Source: Spirosoma fluviale (GTDB lineage Bacteria; Bacteroidota; Bacteroidia; Cytophagales; Spirosomataceae). From it: 64,000 bases of DNA. A model generated the notes under the pieces. That model saw only the letters and a program-made list of their open reading frames with translations. It was not told the DNA's origin and did no database searches. Position 1 is the first letter of the stretch. Each line of letters begins with the position of its first letter. The stretch covers positions 27,028 to 91,027 of the forward strand of contig CAMCXW010000003.1 in assembly GCA_945883625.1 (NCBI GenBank). The letters run 5' to 3'. This document shows, one piece after another, positions 46,558-55,039 of the stretch. Position numbers and translations under genes: made by a program.

Positions 46558-46959
46558 ATGAAATGGAAAGTTTTAAAAACTAAAAAAGATTATGCTAAAG
46601 CTGCCAAACGCATGATAGAGATTTTTCACGTGGAGGAGGAAGGTCCTTTACTTGATGAATTAGAGTTATTAATTGTCTTGATCAAAGACTATGATGATCG
46701 AATTTTTCCTTTGCTAAACATGGATCCACTTCAAGTCATTATTCTTAAAATGAATGAAATGGGAATTAAATCCAAGGATTTAGTTCCTTTGATTGGTTCT
46801 AAAGGGCATGTATCAGCCGTTCTTTCGGGCAAGCGCGAGATAACGTTGAAGATGGCTCAGCGTTTGAGAGAATTTTTTCAATTACCTGCGGAGGTGTTTA
46901 TTTTACTAGCTGTAAACCTCCTGCCCTTTTTTCAAACCCAATTTTACTTGCTGCACTAA
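46558..46959 (+). CDS. HigA-type helix-turn-helix antitoxin-like protein
   Basis: A 133-residue protein of the HigA family. The N-terminal KTKKDYAKAAKRMIEIFHV is typical, and the HTH lies at about residues 75-115 (MGIKSKDLVPLIGSKGHVSAVLSGKREITL). HigA proteins bind palindromic operators and neutralise HigB. No HigB-like toxin gene is adjacent, so it is an orphan. The last 18 residues (LLAVNLLPFFQTQFYLLH) read through the convergent WYL gene end and are unlike the family; they may not be functional. Confidence 0.75.
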   Translation: MKWKVLKTKKDYAKAAKRMIEIFHVEEEGPLLDELELLIVLIKDYDDRIFPLLNMDPLQVIILKMNEMGIKSKDLVPLIGSKGHVSAVLSGKREITLKMAQRLREFFQLPAEVFILLAVNLLPFFQTQFYLLH

Positions 46960-47973
46960 TTCTACTGGCTCAAGCACGCGAATTTCTTGCGCATAGCGTA
47001 AGAAGAAATTAACTACTTCTTGGTCAATCTCCAGATTTAGTCGTATTTCTACCGAGGAGTCGTTTGAAAGATTGATTTCTTGGCTCGCATGAATCGGATA
47101 TTTTTCAATGTAGTTTAGCATCCAACTGTCTTTGGAAAGCCAACAGCGAATTTTTGAAGCCGTCAGACTACTACTTCTAAAAAGACCTAAGCAATTTTTG
47201 AAATAATCCGCAGGCCTAAAGTCTGGATGTATCCGCACACGCGGTTGAACTGCCACGGAATTCACCTCTACAATCCGGTCTAAGGCGTATAATTGAAGTT
47301 GGTCTAGGTCAACCTTAATCTGAACCTCATCTGGGCTGACCGGTTGGAAAAGTACATACCAGCCGGTGTACCAACCATTATTGTATTCTTTAAGCAATAC
47401 GGGTAATCCGCGTGTTTTTTTTTGTTTGGACTGTGATGATAAACCGCGATGGCTGAAGTCGACCACACGTTTCGCATAAATGTTTTCCAAAATGATAGGC
47501 ATTAGATCAGCCCCGGAGCGTGCACCGTCTTTTACGAGTTCAATGGCCGACCAGGGTAATACTTCGTGGTATTGCGACAGGGTATTCTCTAATGCGATTG
47601 CACGTAATTTATTGACAACCCCCTCACCTGCTCCACCGGAAAATAAATGCTTATTGGCCTCAATTGATGAAGCTATTTGTTGCAACTCACGATCTGAAAA
47701 TGTAGGGAAAGCGCTAATGTCATCGCGTATGTATAGGTAATTTCCCGTGGCACGCGAAAATCGCAGTAATTCACCAAAGGTATCTTGGAGCGTCGGATAG
47801 CGTGTTTTCAGCAATTCCTTAAGCTCTCGAATATCTCGATTAAATGTCCGTTCGCTATAGACAGAAATATCGTGTTCATCCTGCAAATAAGATGAAATAC
47901 TTGCCAAATTCACTGCAAATGCTTTTTGCAGAAACAAGCCATTCAAAATTTTCAGTCGGTCCGTCGCTAACAT
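46906..47973 (-). CDS. WYL-domain transcriptional regulator
   Basis: A 355-residue regulator with an N-terminal helix-turn-helix (about 1-60; LNGLFLQKAFAVNLASISSYL, YSERTFNRDIRELKELL), a WYL domain (about 150-225; NNGWYTGWYVLFQPV) and a WCX-like C-terminal part. WYL proteins sense ligands or nucleic acids and often control stress or defence genes. It is the only gene on its strand here and overlaps the higA-like gene by 54 bases, tail to tail. Confidence 0.85.
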   Translation of the reverse strand: MLATDRLKILNGLFLQKAFAVNLASISSYLQDEHDISVYSERTFNRDIRELKELLKTRYPTLQDTFGELLRFSRATGNYLYIRDDISAFPTFSDRELQQIASSIEANKHLFSGGAGEGVVNKLRAIALENTLSQYHEVLPWSAIELVKDGARSGADLMPIILENIYAKRVVDFSHRGLSSQSKQKKTRGLPVLLKEYNNGWYTGWYVLFQPVSPDEVQIKVDLDQLQLYALDRIVEVNSVAVQPRVRIHPDFRPADYFKNCLGLFRSSSLTASKIRCWLSKDSWMLNYIEKYPIHASQEINLSNDSSVEIRLNLEIDQEVVNFFLRYAQEIRVLEPVELVQQVKLGLKKGQEVYS

Positions 47974-48006
47974 CTTTTTTTCTTAAAGCTATGAAATTTC
48001 TTATTA

Positions 48007-48025
48007 ACCGCCAAATGGTGGCGGT
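48007..48025. promoter_or_regulatory. Candidate operator between the WYL and small membrane genes
   Basis: Inverted repeat ACCGCCA-AATGG-TGGCGGT, 34 bases upstream of the WYL ATG in the divergent promoter region. It is a plausible binding site for the WYL protein. Confidence 0.4.
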
Positions 48026-48064
48026 CAGCTAATCTAGCTTTGTACCAACAAAAAAGCAAAACTT

Positions 48065-48358
48065 ATGATCACACAATCAATCAAATCGTTGTTAACCTGT
48101 CTTTTGGTGGTATTTATTTTCAGTTATGTTAGTGAAGGAATATTATTAGCATTTGCCTTGAAAAAATCACGTCGTTCAAATTGGATAAAAATCGGCCTTA
48201 TCACGATTTTATTTCTAAGCTGTTTAGGCTTTATTATTGCTCCATATCATGTCTTTGGACAAACCGAGGCAGATGGTTTATATACGTTGGCCTTCACGTT
48301 TTATGCGCTCGTTATGGCGATTGGAAGTGGATTACGCATGTTAGACGCTGGACGTTAG
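48065..48358 (+). CDS. Small membrane protein whose end is made by a repeat
   Basis: A 97-residue protein with three hydrophobic helices (about 6-31, 40-60 and 72-90) and no recognised family. It is divergent from the WYL gene and may be its target. The last residues LRMLDAGR and the TAG stop come from the heptamer repeat, so the native C-terminus was probably different. Confidence 0.6.
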   Translation: MITQSIKSLLTCLLVVFIFSYVSEGILLAFALKKSRRSNWIKIGLITILFLSCLGFIIAPYHVFGQTEADGLYTLAFTFYALVMAIGSGLRMLDAGR

Positions 48359-48442
48359 ACCCTGGACGTTAGACTTTAAATTCTAGCGTCTAATGTCTAA
48401 TGTCTAATGTCCAGGGTCTAACGTCTAGCGTCTATTGTCTAA
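48340..48442. repeat. Heptamer repeat family A, long hairpin array
   Basis: Left arm 48340-48374 is five units of NYTRGAC; the right part 48385-48440 is eight units of NNGTCYA in perfect 7-base phase. The outer right units pair with the left arm (29 of 31 positions) to give a hairpin between two convergent genes. Both genes end inside the array. The fixed core is GTCTA; the two other bases change from unit to unit (GC, AT, AT, AT, GG, AC, GC, TT). Confidence 0.85.
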
Positions 48443-50884
48443 CACATTCGCCATTAATCGCCACGCCCCAGGCACTCCCGCAGGTAGTTGACGGAAGAAT
48501 ACAAGTCCTGTGTAAATGAATTGACCTTTTCCGTAACGAGCCACAGCAATATTTCCCTTTTGTTCCGCTTCACCCGGATCAGTAAATGCTAATGGAAATT
48601 TAAAGTTTGGATCGGATGATTCAGCTAAGTAAATACTGCGTTCTTGAACCCAATCAGCAAAATCAGATTCTTTTATCTCATTTGGTTTGTGAAAAATAGG
48701 AAGATCCACCAAGAATTTTGGTGTAGCTTCTTCTTTAGTAATTCGGTTACGGGTAATGGCCAAAGGGTATGGGCCCATTTGGCTTTTTAATGGACCTAAA
48801 TTACTCTGAGTGTTGTACTGAACCACATAATTTCCACCTTGCTCCACATATTTCATTAATTCTGCATGGGCATTTGGAAGGTAATCTATTGTATTATGTG
48901 CTCGAACACCTGTCAAAACCACATCATACTGAGCCAGATTCGTTGCCTTCAAATCAGATTCAAGTAGGTAATCCACTTGATACCCCATCTGTTCCAAACT
49001 TTCCGGTACCTTATCTCCCGCTCCTTTAATGTATCCAATGCGCTTACCTGTTTTCTTGAAATCAATATGAAGTAAATTGACAGTTACAGGTGAAAAATAA
49101 CGCTGTACAGGAATATGCGGGTAATTAATACTTTCCATTTGTAGTGAATCAACCCAATTTCCGCGGCTTGTTTCATAGGCCAATTGCAATTTCCAAGTCT
49201 CCTTACCATCAAATTTTTGATCTTTCTCGCGTACGGTAATTGGGACATTTTTGCTCATTCCCATGGCTAGACCTTCTGGAAGATCCAATGTTCCCAAACG
49301 AGTTCCGGCTTGATTAAATACATCAACTTTCCCCGCTGCGATGGCTCCCATGGCCTTTATTTGTATATCAAACGACTTAGAATCCCCCGAACCTTTCGGT
49401 AATAAAATGTTGGGATGATTGATTTGAAATATACTGCGTGGCGTAATCGCAATCGGTTGGGAATATTCCCCTTTAACTGGATCTACCACGAGCTCCTGGA
49501 TAGGCCGACTGATCTGTAATTTTTCCCCTTCGATGGTCAAAAAGGCATGAACCAATAGTGCAGGATCTGATGCTGCTTGGCCAATCTTCTCTTGATCCTT
49601 CACCACAAAATGCCCGGTTTCTTTGGTATTTACTAACCAATACGGCTGTGTGATTGATTGACGAACTAGTTGAGTATGGTTCCAATTGACACGTTTGTAA
49701 GGAACAACAGGCTCTTTTAACACCGTATCTTTTTCGCCAATAGCAAGTTTCAATGACGTCACATGAATCGGGCTACGAACGATAAATTCCGTTTTAATCA
49801 TCATGGGATCACCTTGTGCGATCGTTCCGCGATTTGTGTTTCCAGCAAAATGTATGCCTGCTGCTTGTACGATCCACGCATCAATTTGCTTGATCTTTTT
49901 ACTCTTCAAGTAGCTATCATCCAGTTTGTTCAACGCTTTACGCACTTGAATCATATCTGGGATGCTTAAATAAGGCTTTTCTGTTTGATAATTTCGAATA
50001 AGCAGTCCGATCATTCGCTCAATTTCAGCACCAGCTTGGCTAATTTGCCAATGGTTTGGCACTCCCTCTTCAATTGAATTTTTAGGTGCAACTCCTCCCA
50101 AGGTTTGAAAATATTCAGTTGACTTTCCATGATCTACGGCAAATCCAAAACCCTGTGATTTGTGCTGGCTCCGACTAAATGCAGCTAATTCCCCCGTGCT
50201 TTGGCCTATACTAGGTAAGAAATTTCCAATTTGAATCTTGAATTGATCTTCTGAGACCGTTGACGAACTACCAAAACGAAAGGTATTCCAAAGCAATCGC
50301 GTTGCTTTCCAAGGTTTGATATCCCCTTTCAATTGTTCTGGAAAGCGTTTTGGATCTGCAGCAGCCTGATACGCCTCAATCGCTAACACCGCCGAAGCCG
50401 AATGGTGTCCATGTCCCGCGCGTGCGTCAGGTGGAAAACGTGTGAATATGATGTCTGGACGTAGTTTACGAATGACATATACTAAATTGGAAAGCACTAA
50501 TTCTTTATTCCAAAAACTTAATGCCTCATCCGTAGACTTTGAAAAACCAAAATCGAAGGCCTGCGAGAAGTGTTGATTTGCGCCATCGATTTTTCGCGCA
50601 GCTAATAATTCTTGTGTTCGAATTAGGCCCAACGGGATGCCTTGCTCATCGCCGATGAGGTTTTGTCCCCCATCGCCACGCGTGAAAGCAAAGTAATTGG
50701 TTTCCCAATGTTGTTCTTGGGCGAACCAGGCCAACATATGTGTGCTTTCATCATCGGGGTGTGCGGCAATGTGCAGCACGGTACCAGTTGATTCAATGCG
50801 TTTTAAATTTTCCAATAATTGGAGTCCGTTTTGTGCCCACGCTAAACTAGGCATTAACAATAAAGCGAGAATTAGTCTTTTCAT
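48425..50884 (-). CDS. PIG-L family deacetylase-like protein
   Basis: An 819-residue secreted protein with signal peptide (1-18). The N-terminal PIG-L domain has the zinc motif H42-P-D-D45 (AAHPDDESTH) and the later AGHGHHS; such enzymes deacetylate GlcNAc-type sugars. The long C-terminal region contains beta domains and a glutamine-amidotransferase-like fold (about 620-810; LTGVRAHNTIDYLPNAH, YVEQGGNYVVQYNT). ATG 50884 starts the signal peptide and overlaps the Gfo/Idh stop (ATGA). Its last residues LDNRR and TAG stop lie in the heptamer array. Confidence 0.85.
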   Translation of the reverse strand: MKRLILALLLMPSLAWAQNGLQLLENLKRIESTGTVLHIAAHPDDESTHMLAWFAQEQHWETNYFAFTRGDGGQNLIGDEQGIPLGLIRTQELLAARKIDGANQHFSQAFDFGFSKSTDEALSFWNKELVLSNLVYVIRKLRPDIIFTRFPPDARAGHGHHSASAVLAIEAYQAAADPKRFPEQLKGDIKPWKATRLLWNTFRFGSSSTVSEDQFKIQIGNFLPSIGQSTGELAAFSRSQHKSQGFGFAVDHGKSTEYFQTLGGVAPKNSIEEGVPNHWQISQAGAEIERMIGLLIRNYQTEKPYLSIPDMIQVRKALNKLDDSYLKSKKIKQIDAWIVQAAGIHFAGNTNRGTIAQGDPMMIKTEFIVRSPIHVTSLKLAIGEKDTVLKEPVVPYKRVNWNHTQLVRQSITQPYWLVNTKETGHFVVKDQEKIGQAASDPALLVHAFLTIEGEKLQISRPIQELVVDPVKGEYSQPIAITPRSIFQINHPNILLPKGSGDSKSFDIQIKAMGAIAAGKVDVFNQAGTRLGTLDLPEGLAMGMSKNVPITVREKDQKFDGKETWKLQLAYETSRGNWVDSLQMESINYPHIPVQRYFSPVTVNLLHIDFKKTGKRIGYIKGAGDKVPESLEQMGYQVDYLLESDLKATNLAQYDVVLTGVRAHNTIDYLPNAHAELMKYVEQGGNYVVQYNTQSNLGPLKSQMGPYPLAITRNRITKEEATPKFLVDLPIFHKPNEIKESDFADWVQERSIYLAESSDPNFKFPLAFTDPGEAEQKGNIAVARYGKGQFIYTGLVFFRQLPAGVPGAWRLMANVLDNRR

Positions 50885-52248
50885 GCGTTTAATTCGTTTC
50901 GTGACCACGGCTGGCGATAGGTTCTCGCCAACAAGGCTGTTGCCTCTGGATCGTTAATAACTGTTTTTGTTGATGGATCGTAGGAAAGCGGTCGGCCTAA
51001 TTTCATCGAAACATTGGCCAAAATACATGAGGCCGTTGAAATATGACCTTCTTGGATATCTGCGATGGGTTTGGTGCCTTTGTCGATGGCAGCTAGGAAG
51101 TCCAACATGTGTAATCTAGTTGCCGGAGCCGCATTTAATTCAATCCGATCTTCCGTTAAATCTTCCGGGTATTTTTCTTTCTCAAAGACACAATCGCCAT
51201 GTAATTTTTGCGCCTTCGGGTCCGTTGGCGTAAAATCATATTTCATCGTACTCATCCGCAAGGTTCCTTTTTCACCATAGATCGTAAGTCCCCATGGATA
51301 TTCAGGATCGGGAGGTGTTCCCCAGGTACGGTGCTGCCAAACACAATTCAGCCCATCGTATTCATAAACGGCCGTTTGCGTATCTGAAATGTTTGATTTG
51401 CCTTCTTTTTGAACATAGATTCCACCCTCGGAACTAATGCGCTTAGGCCAACCGAGCCCTAGCATCCAACGAGCGGTATCGAACATGTGGACACACATAT
51501 CACCCACGATGCCGTTTCCGTATTCATTGAATGTTCTCCACCAGCGCGTGTGAGGTAGTCCATCGTATGGACGCAATGGAGCGGGACCCGTCCACTGATC
51601 ATAGTCAAAAAAGTCAGGCACCGCCTGAATAGGTGGGTTACCATTGTTGCGCATGTGGTAATAACAATACATTTCCACATGAGCGATTTTACCTAATAAG
51701 CCTGCGTCAATAATATCTTTTTTGGCTTGAATTAAATGGGGAGTTGACTTGCGTTGTGTACCCACCTGCACCGTTTTGCCATATTTTCGGGCTGCAGCAA
51801 CCATGGCTTCCCCTTCTAAAACATCCACTGAAATAGGTTTTTGCACATATACATGGGCTCCTGCTTTCACAGCATCTATCATTTGCAAAGGATGCCAATG
51901 ATCCGGGCTTCCAATCAGGACAATGTCAAGTTGATTTTCAGCCAATAGCTTTTGGTAATTTCCATATAAACGGGGTGTTTTGCGGGATGTTTGACGTGCG
52001 GCAACGAGCTTTCCAGCCTGTGTCAACATGTTTCTATCTGGATCACAAAGAGCGATCACGTCTACCGGTGCCACTTGCATGAGCCTAAATAGGTCACTTT
52101 TGCCGTACCACCCCGCACCGATCAAACCGACACGTAGTGGTTTGGCAGGATTAACTAAATCGATTCCATGCGCCCCGAATGTCGAAAGCGCTAAACTTGC
52201 CGAAGCTCCTTTGAGGAAATGTCGGCGGTTAATGTTGAATAGGTTCAT
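50881..52248 (-). CDS. Gfo/Idh/MocA-family oxidoreductase with Tat-type leader
   Basis: A 455-residue NAD(P)-dependent sugar-dehydrogenase-type enzyme. A twin-arginine leader NRRHFLKGASASLALS suggests export of the folded protein. The dinucleotide motif is RVGLIGAGWYGKSD, and the usual EKP motif appears as VQKPIS. The C-terminal alpha/beta domain is complete. It is coupled to the PIG-L gene. Its leader, from four bases upstream of the ATG, is a 113-base heptamer repeat array. Confidence 0.88.
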   Translation of the reverse strand: MNLFNINRRHFLKGASASLALSTFGAHGIDLVNPAKPLRVGLIGAGWYGKSDLFRLMQVAPVDVIALCDPDRNMLTQAGKLVAARQTSRKTPRLYGNYQKLLAENQLDIVLIGSPDHWHPLQMIDAVKAGAHVYVQKPISVDVLEGEAMVAAARKYGKTVQVGTQRKSTPHLIQAKKDIIDAGLLGKIAHVEMYCYYHMRNNGNPPIQAVPDFFDYDQWTGPAPLRPYDGLPHTRWWRTFNEYGNGIVGDMCVHMFDTARWMLGLGWPKRISSEGGIYVQKEGKSNISDTQTAVYEYDGLNCVWQHRTWGTPPDPEYPWGLTIYGEKGTLRMSTMKYDFTPTDPKAQKLHGDCVFEKEKYPEDLTEDRIELNAAPATRLHMLDFLAAIDKGTKPIADIQEGHISTASCILANVSMKLGRPLSYDPSTKTVINDPEATALLARTYRQPWSRNELNA

Positions 52249-52253
52249 AGGTT

Positions 52254-52366
52254 GTCAGTTTTCAGTAATCAGTTGTCAGTATTCAGTCGCCAGTCACTAG
52301 TCGCTAGTCGTCAGTAATCAGTAGCCAGTTTCTACTCTCTACTCTCTACTCTCTACTCTCTACTCT
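52254..52366. repeat. Heptamer repeat family B, 16-unit array
   Basis: Sixteen consecutive 7-base units in one unbroken phase: eleven of the pattern NYYAGTN (GTCAGTT, TTCAGTA, ATCAGTT, GTCAGTA and so on) then five identical TCTACTC. It lies between the GH30 pseudogene, whose stop is inside it, and the Gfo/Idh start codon. Confidence 0.85.
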
Positions 52367-53116
52367 AATTTTATGCTCCCCCCCTTCCTCCGGAATTTCC
52401 ACTTCCGCATATTTTCCGGTTAGGTTGAGGTTTGTTGTTATTATTTTACTTGTTTCATTTTGTAAAATTAGGGCAATTTTGCCATCAGGTCGTTTGGCGG
52501 TTGTTCCGTTTAGTCATTTAGGTAAACCTTGTAAATCAATGCGAACAGATCCCGTAGGTATAATTCGCGATGCTTGGCCGATAATGTAATAGGCTTGATT
52601 TCGGCTAATTTCACCTTCTTTTGAGATCGTGAGTGCGCCTTTACATTCCGTACATCCGCCGGGTGTAATAGGTCCAAAATTAGAATTATTCACTAAATTC
52701 CACTCCAAAGCTTTGGCTAAATTGAATTTACGTAGGGAAACATCTCCCGCAATATCATCATAACTATATGCCTCACCATCTAAGTCGGTTGCCCCCACCC
52801 CTAAACGCAAGACTGAAATACCCATTTGTCCCGCTTGGGTACCAAATAATTCATTTAATAAGCTTGTGCGCTCAGCGGGTGCTAACGCTAGAATGACATC
52901 AGCAGATCCACCCGTGAGCGTATAGCCAAAACCGTCGATGGACTGAAACGTAGTTTGAAAGTTGATGATGATGCCAGTAGACTGGCCAGATTGAAATAAG
53001 AGACTTGGATTTTCGTGCCACATATCCGCTCGTTTAGGCTGAGATACCCAAACTTGCGCTAGCATTGTTTGATAAACACCTAGTAGCAATATACTACAGG
53101 TCAAAATCCGATTCAT
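52360..53116 (-). pseudogene. GH30 glycosidase pseudogene
   Basis: The gene starts well: signal peptide (1-20), then the GH30 N-terminus (FQSIDGFGYTLTGG, residues 57-70; SVLRLGVGATDLDGEAYSYD). At about residue 125-136 it jumps directly to the far C-terminal GH30 part (ALEWNLVNNSNFGPITPGGC, then SYYII-like and TGSVRI). The catalytic TIM barrel with both Glu residues is missing. An in-frame TGA at 52514-52516 ends the longest ORF (200 residues), yet the same frame continues with GH30-like sequence (LNGTTAKRPDGKIALIL) to a TAG in the repeat. It cannot be an active enzyme. Confidence 0.75.
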
Positions 53117-53186
53117 CGTATAGGTTTAATTGGGGTTCAATATATTGATTTTTTTTTGAAATTGGTGTCCTGACATTTTAAAGGGC

Positions 53187-53219
53187 AAAAAAATACCGCT
53201 AAAATCGCGGTATTTTTTC
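53187..53219. terminator. Bidirectional terminator
   Basis: The stem ATACCGC / GCGGTAT (53193-53199, 53207-53213) has A-rich and T-rich flanks, so it works on both strands. It ends the SulP gene on the minus strand. Confidence 0.75.
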
Positions 53220-53231
53220 TTAAAATAGAAA

Positions 53232-54818
53232 CTACTTTATGCGCTTATGTGCAGCCGCTTTATGACTAGAAACGGCTTGATGTTCTTCTAATCCCACAAT
53301 AGTGACCGTTCCTCCCTCGCGCTCATAATCGTTTTTGAAATGCTCTAAATTTTCCATCACGGAGTGATCAACTAATTGCGTTTTAGATAAATCAATGGTC
53401 ACTTGGAAAGCAGGTGGAATGGCTTCTAACTTTCGCTTTATACCCAGGAAATTTGTAAATACAGCCGCATCTGAAATCTCAACCAAGTAGGCATCACCTG
53501 TAAAGGAAACCTCCGTAGGTGCTTTGAATATGGAACCTAAAGGCTTTCCATTCAAAAGATTAACTAAAACTTCAATTAAAATACCAGCTACAATTCCAAC
53601 CAGTAAATCCACAGTTAGGGTGAATATAATGGTTACCATAAAGATTAATAACTGCTCTTTGCCTTTTTCAAACGTGCGCATGAACTCTTTGGGATGCGCT
53701 AATTTAATCCCAACGGTAATCAACATGGCCGCCAAAGCCGCATTAGGGATCAATTCGATCAAATCAGATGCCATGAGTACACAAATCAGAATGAAAAATC
53801 CATGAAAAAAATTAGCCCATCTTGTTTTGGCTCCATTCGTTATATTTGCCGAGGAGCGTGCGACCTCTGAAATCATCGGTAATCCGCCTAAAAAAGCGAC
53901 TAGCGTGTTCCCGATTCCAATAGCGATTAGGTCTTTATTTGCATTGGATTTGCGATTAAATGGATCCAACATATCTATGGCCTTTACGGTTAATAAAGAT
54001 TCGAGTGAGCCAATGAGCGCAAACATAAGTACATATTTGATAAAGGTTGCCGTTTGTGTAACCCCTTGAAAACTTACATTCAGTTTGATATTGTCTAGTA
54101 AATTTCCGACATGAACTAGTGCATATTTGGGTTCAGTTGTTTGAAAATCTAGTAGTAGTTCAGCTGGAATGGCGATCGCTAATACCACCAATGGAGCAGG
54201 AATTTTTTTGATGATTTGGTGTTTGATTAATGGCCAACCCATCATGATAACTAAGCTAATTATACCAATTCCTGTTGACTTGGGATCCCAGTTCAATACA
54301 AATTCGGGTATGGATGCAAACAACGCGATTGGGCCTTTCCCTTGGCTTAATGCAGGATTAACATCTAATAAAACCGGAATTTGCTTTCCAATGATGATTA
54401 ATCCAATAGATGCCAACATGCCATGTATAGCGGCTAAGGGAAAGAAATCCATCAGTTTTCCAAGCTTAAAAACCCCAAAAAGGATTTGAACCAAACCTGC
54501 GATCACCATAGCACCTAAAGCTAAGTGCCATCCCGTTTCTCCACCGCCAAATTCATTTACAGCACCTGCGACGATAACAATTAAACCTGCAGCAGGGCCT
54601 TTGATAGTCAAGCGTGATCCGGCAAAAAAACTGACAACCATTCCGCCAATGATTGCGGTGATTAAACCCATAATGGGTGGAAACTCTGACGCCTTAGCAA
54701 TTCCCAGACTTAAGGGTAAGGCCAATAAAAATACAATGAATCCCGAACTTGCATCCTGAATGAAATTTTCTTTTAAGCCCGCAAAACCATCCTTAGGATC
54801 TAAATTATGATTTTTCAT
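53232..54818 (-). CDS. SulP-family inorganic anion transporter
   Basis: A 528-residue membrane protein of the SLC26/SulP family with about 12-14 helices and a C-terminal STAS domain (about 430-525; AAFQVTIDLSKTQLVDHSVMENL). The signature FIVFLLALPLSLGIAKASEFPP near the N-terminus is typical. Members move sulfate, bicarbonate or other anions; no carbonic anhydrase is next to it to hint at bicarbonate. The ATG at 54818 is chosen over an upstream GTG. Confidence 0.88.
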   Translation of the reverse strand: MKNHNLDPKDGFAGLKENFIQDASSGFIVFLLALPLSLGIAKASEFPPIMGLITAIIGGMVVSFFAGSRLTIKGPAAGLIVIVAGAVNEFGGGETGWHLALGAMVIAGLVQILFGVFKLGKLMDFFPLAAIHGMLASIGLIIIGKQIPVLLDVNPALSQGKGPIALFASIPEFVLNWDPKSTGIGIISLVIMMGWPLIKHQIIKKIPAPLVVLAIAIPAELLLDFQTTEPKYALVHVGNLLDNIKLNVSFQGVTQTATFIKYVLMFALIGSLESLLTVKAIDMLDPFNRKSNANKDLIAIGIGNTLVAFLGGLPMISEVARSSANITNGAKTRWANFFHGFFILICVLMASDLIELIPNAALAAMLITVGIKLAHPKEFMRTFEKGKEQLLIFMVTIIFTLTVDLLVGIVAGILIEVLVNLLNGKPLGSIFKAPTEVSFTGDAYLVEISDAAVFTNFLGIKRKLEAIPPAFQVTIDLSKTQLVDHSVMENLEHFKNDYEREGGTVTIVGLEEHQAVSSHKAAAHKRIK

Positions 54819-54985
54819 GGGCAGATATATATGAATAAAGCACTTGAGTTTTGCTGAGTTTCGTACTGAATTTGGATTCACAAAAATACCGTATCCATGT
54901 AGATATAAGCTAAGCCCTTCTATATAAAACTTTGTCTAACCTGTCATAAGAATTTTTAATTTAATTAGTTGATATCCCCATAAAC

Positions 54986-55020
54986 AAACATTGCCAAACC
55001 GTCTAGGTTTGGCAATGTTT
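54986..55020 (-). terminator. Terminator-like perfect hairpin after the cytochrome gene
   Basis: Perfect 15-bp arms (54986-55000 and 55006-55020) around a GTCTA loop, 20 bases after the stop of the HEAT/cytochrome gene. The following T-tract is weak on the minus strand. Confidence 0.65.
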
Positions 55021-55039
55021 ACCATTGAATTACTTTCGA

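Noticed and set aside
45697-46959. ThuA plus HigA as a toxin-antitoxin pair
   Set aside because: ThuA is a secreted sugar-related protein with a signal peptide, belongs to the M28 operon and shows nothing of a HigB toxin.
48340-48442. A CRISPR array
   Set aside because: The unit is 7 bases with two variable positions, there are no 20-40 base spacers, and no cas gene is present.
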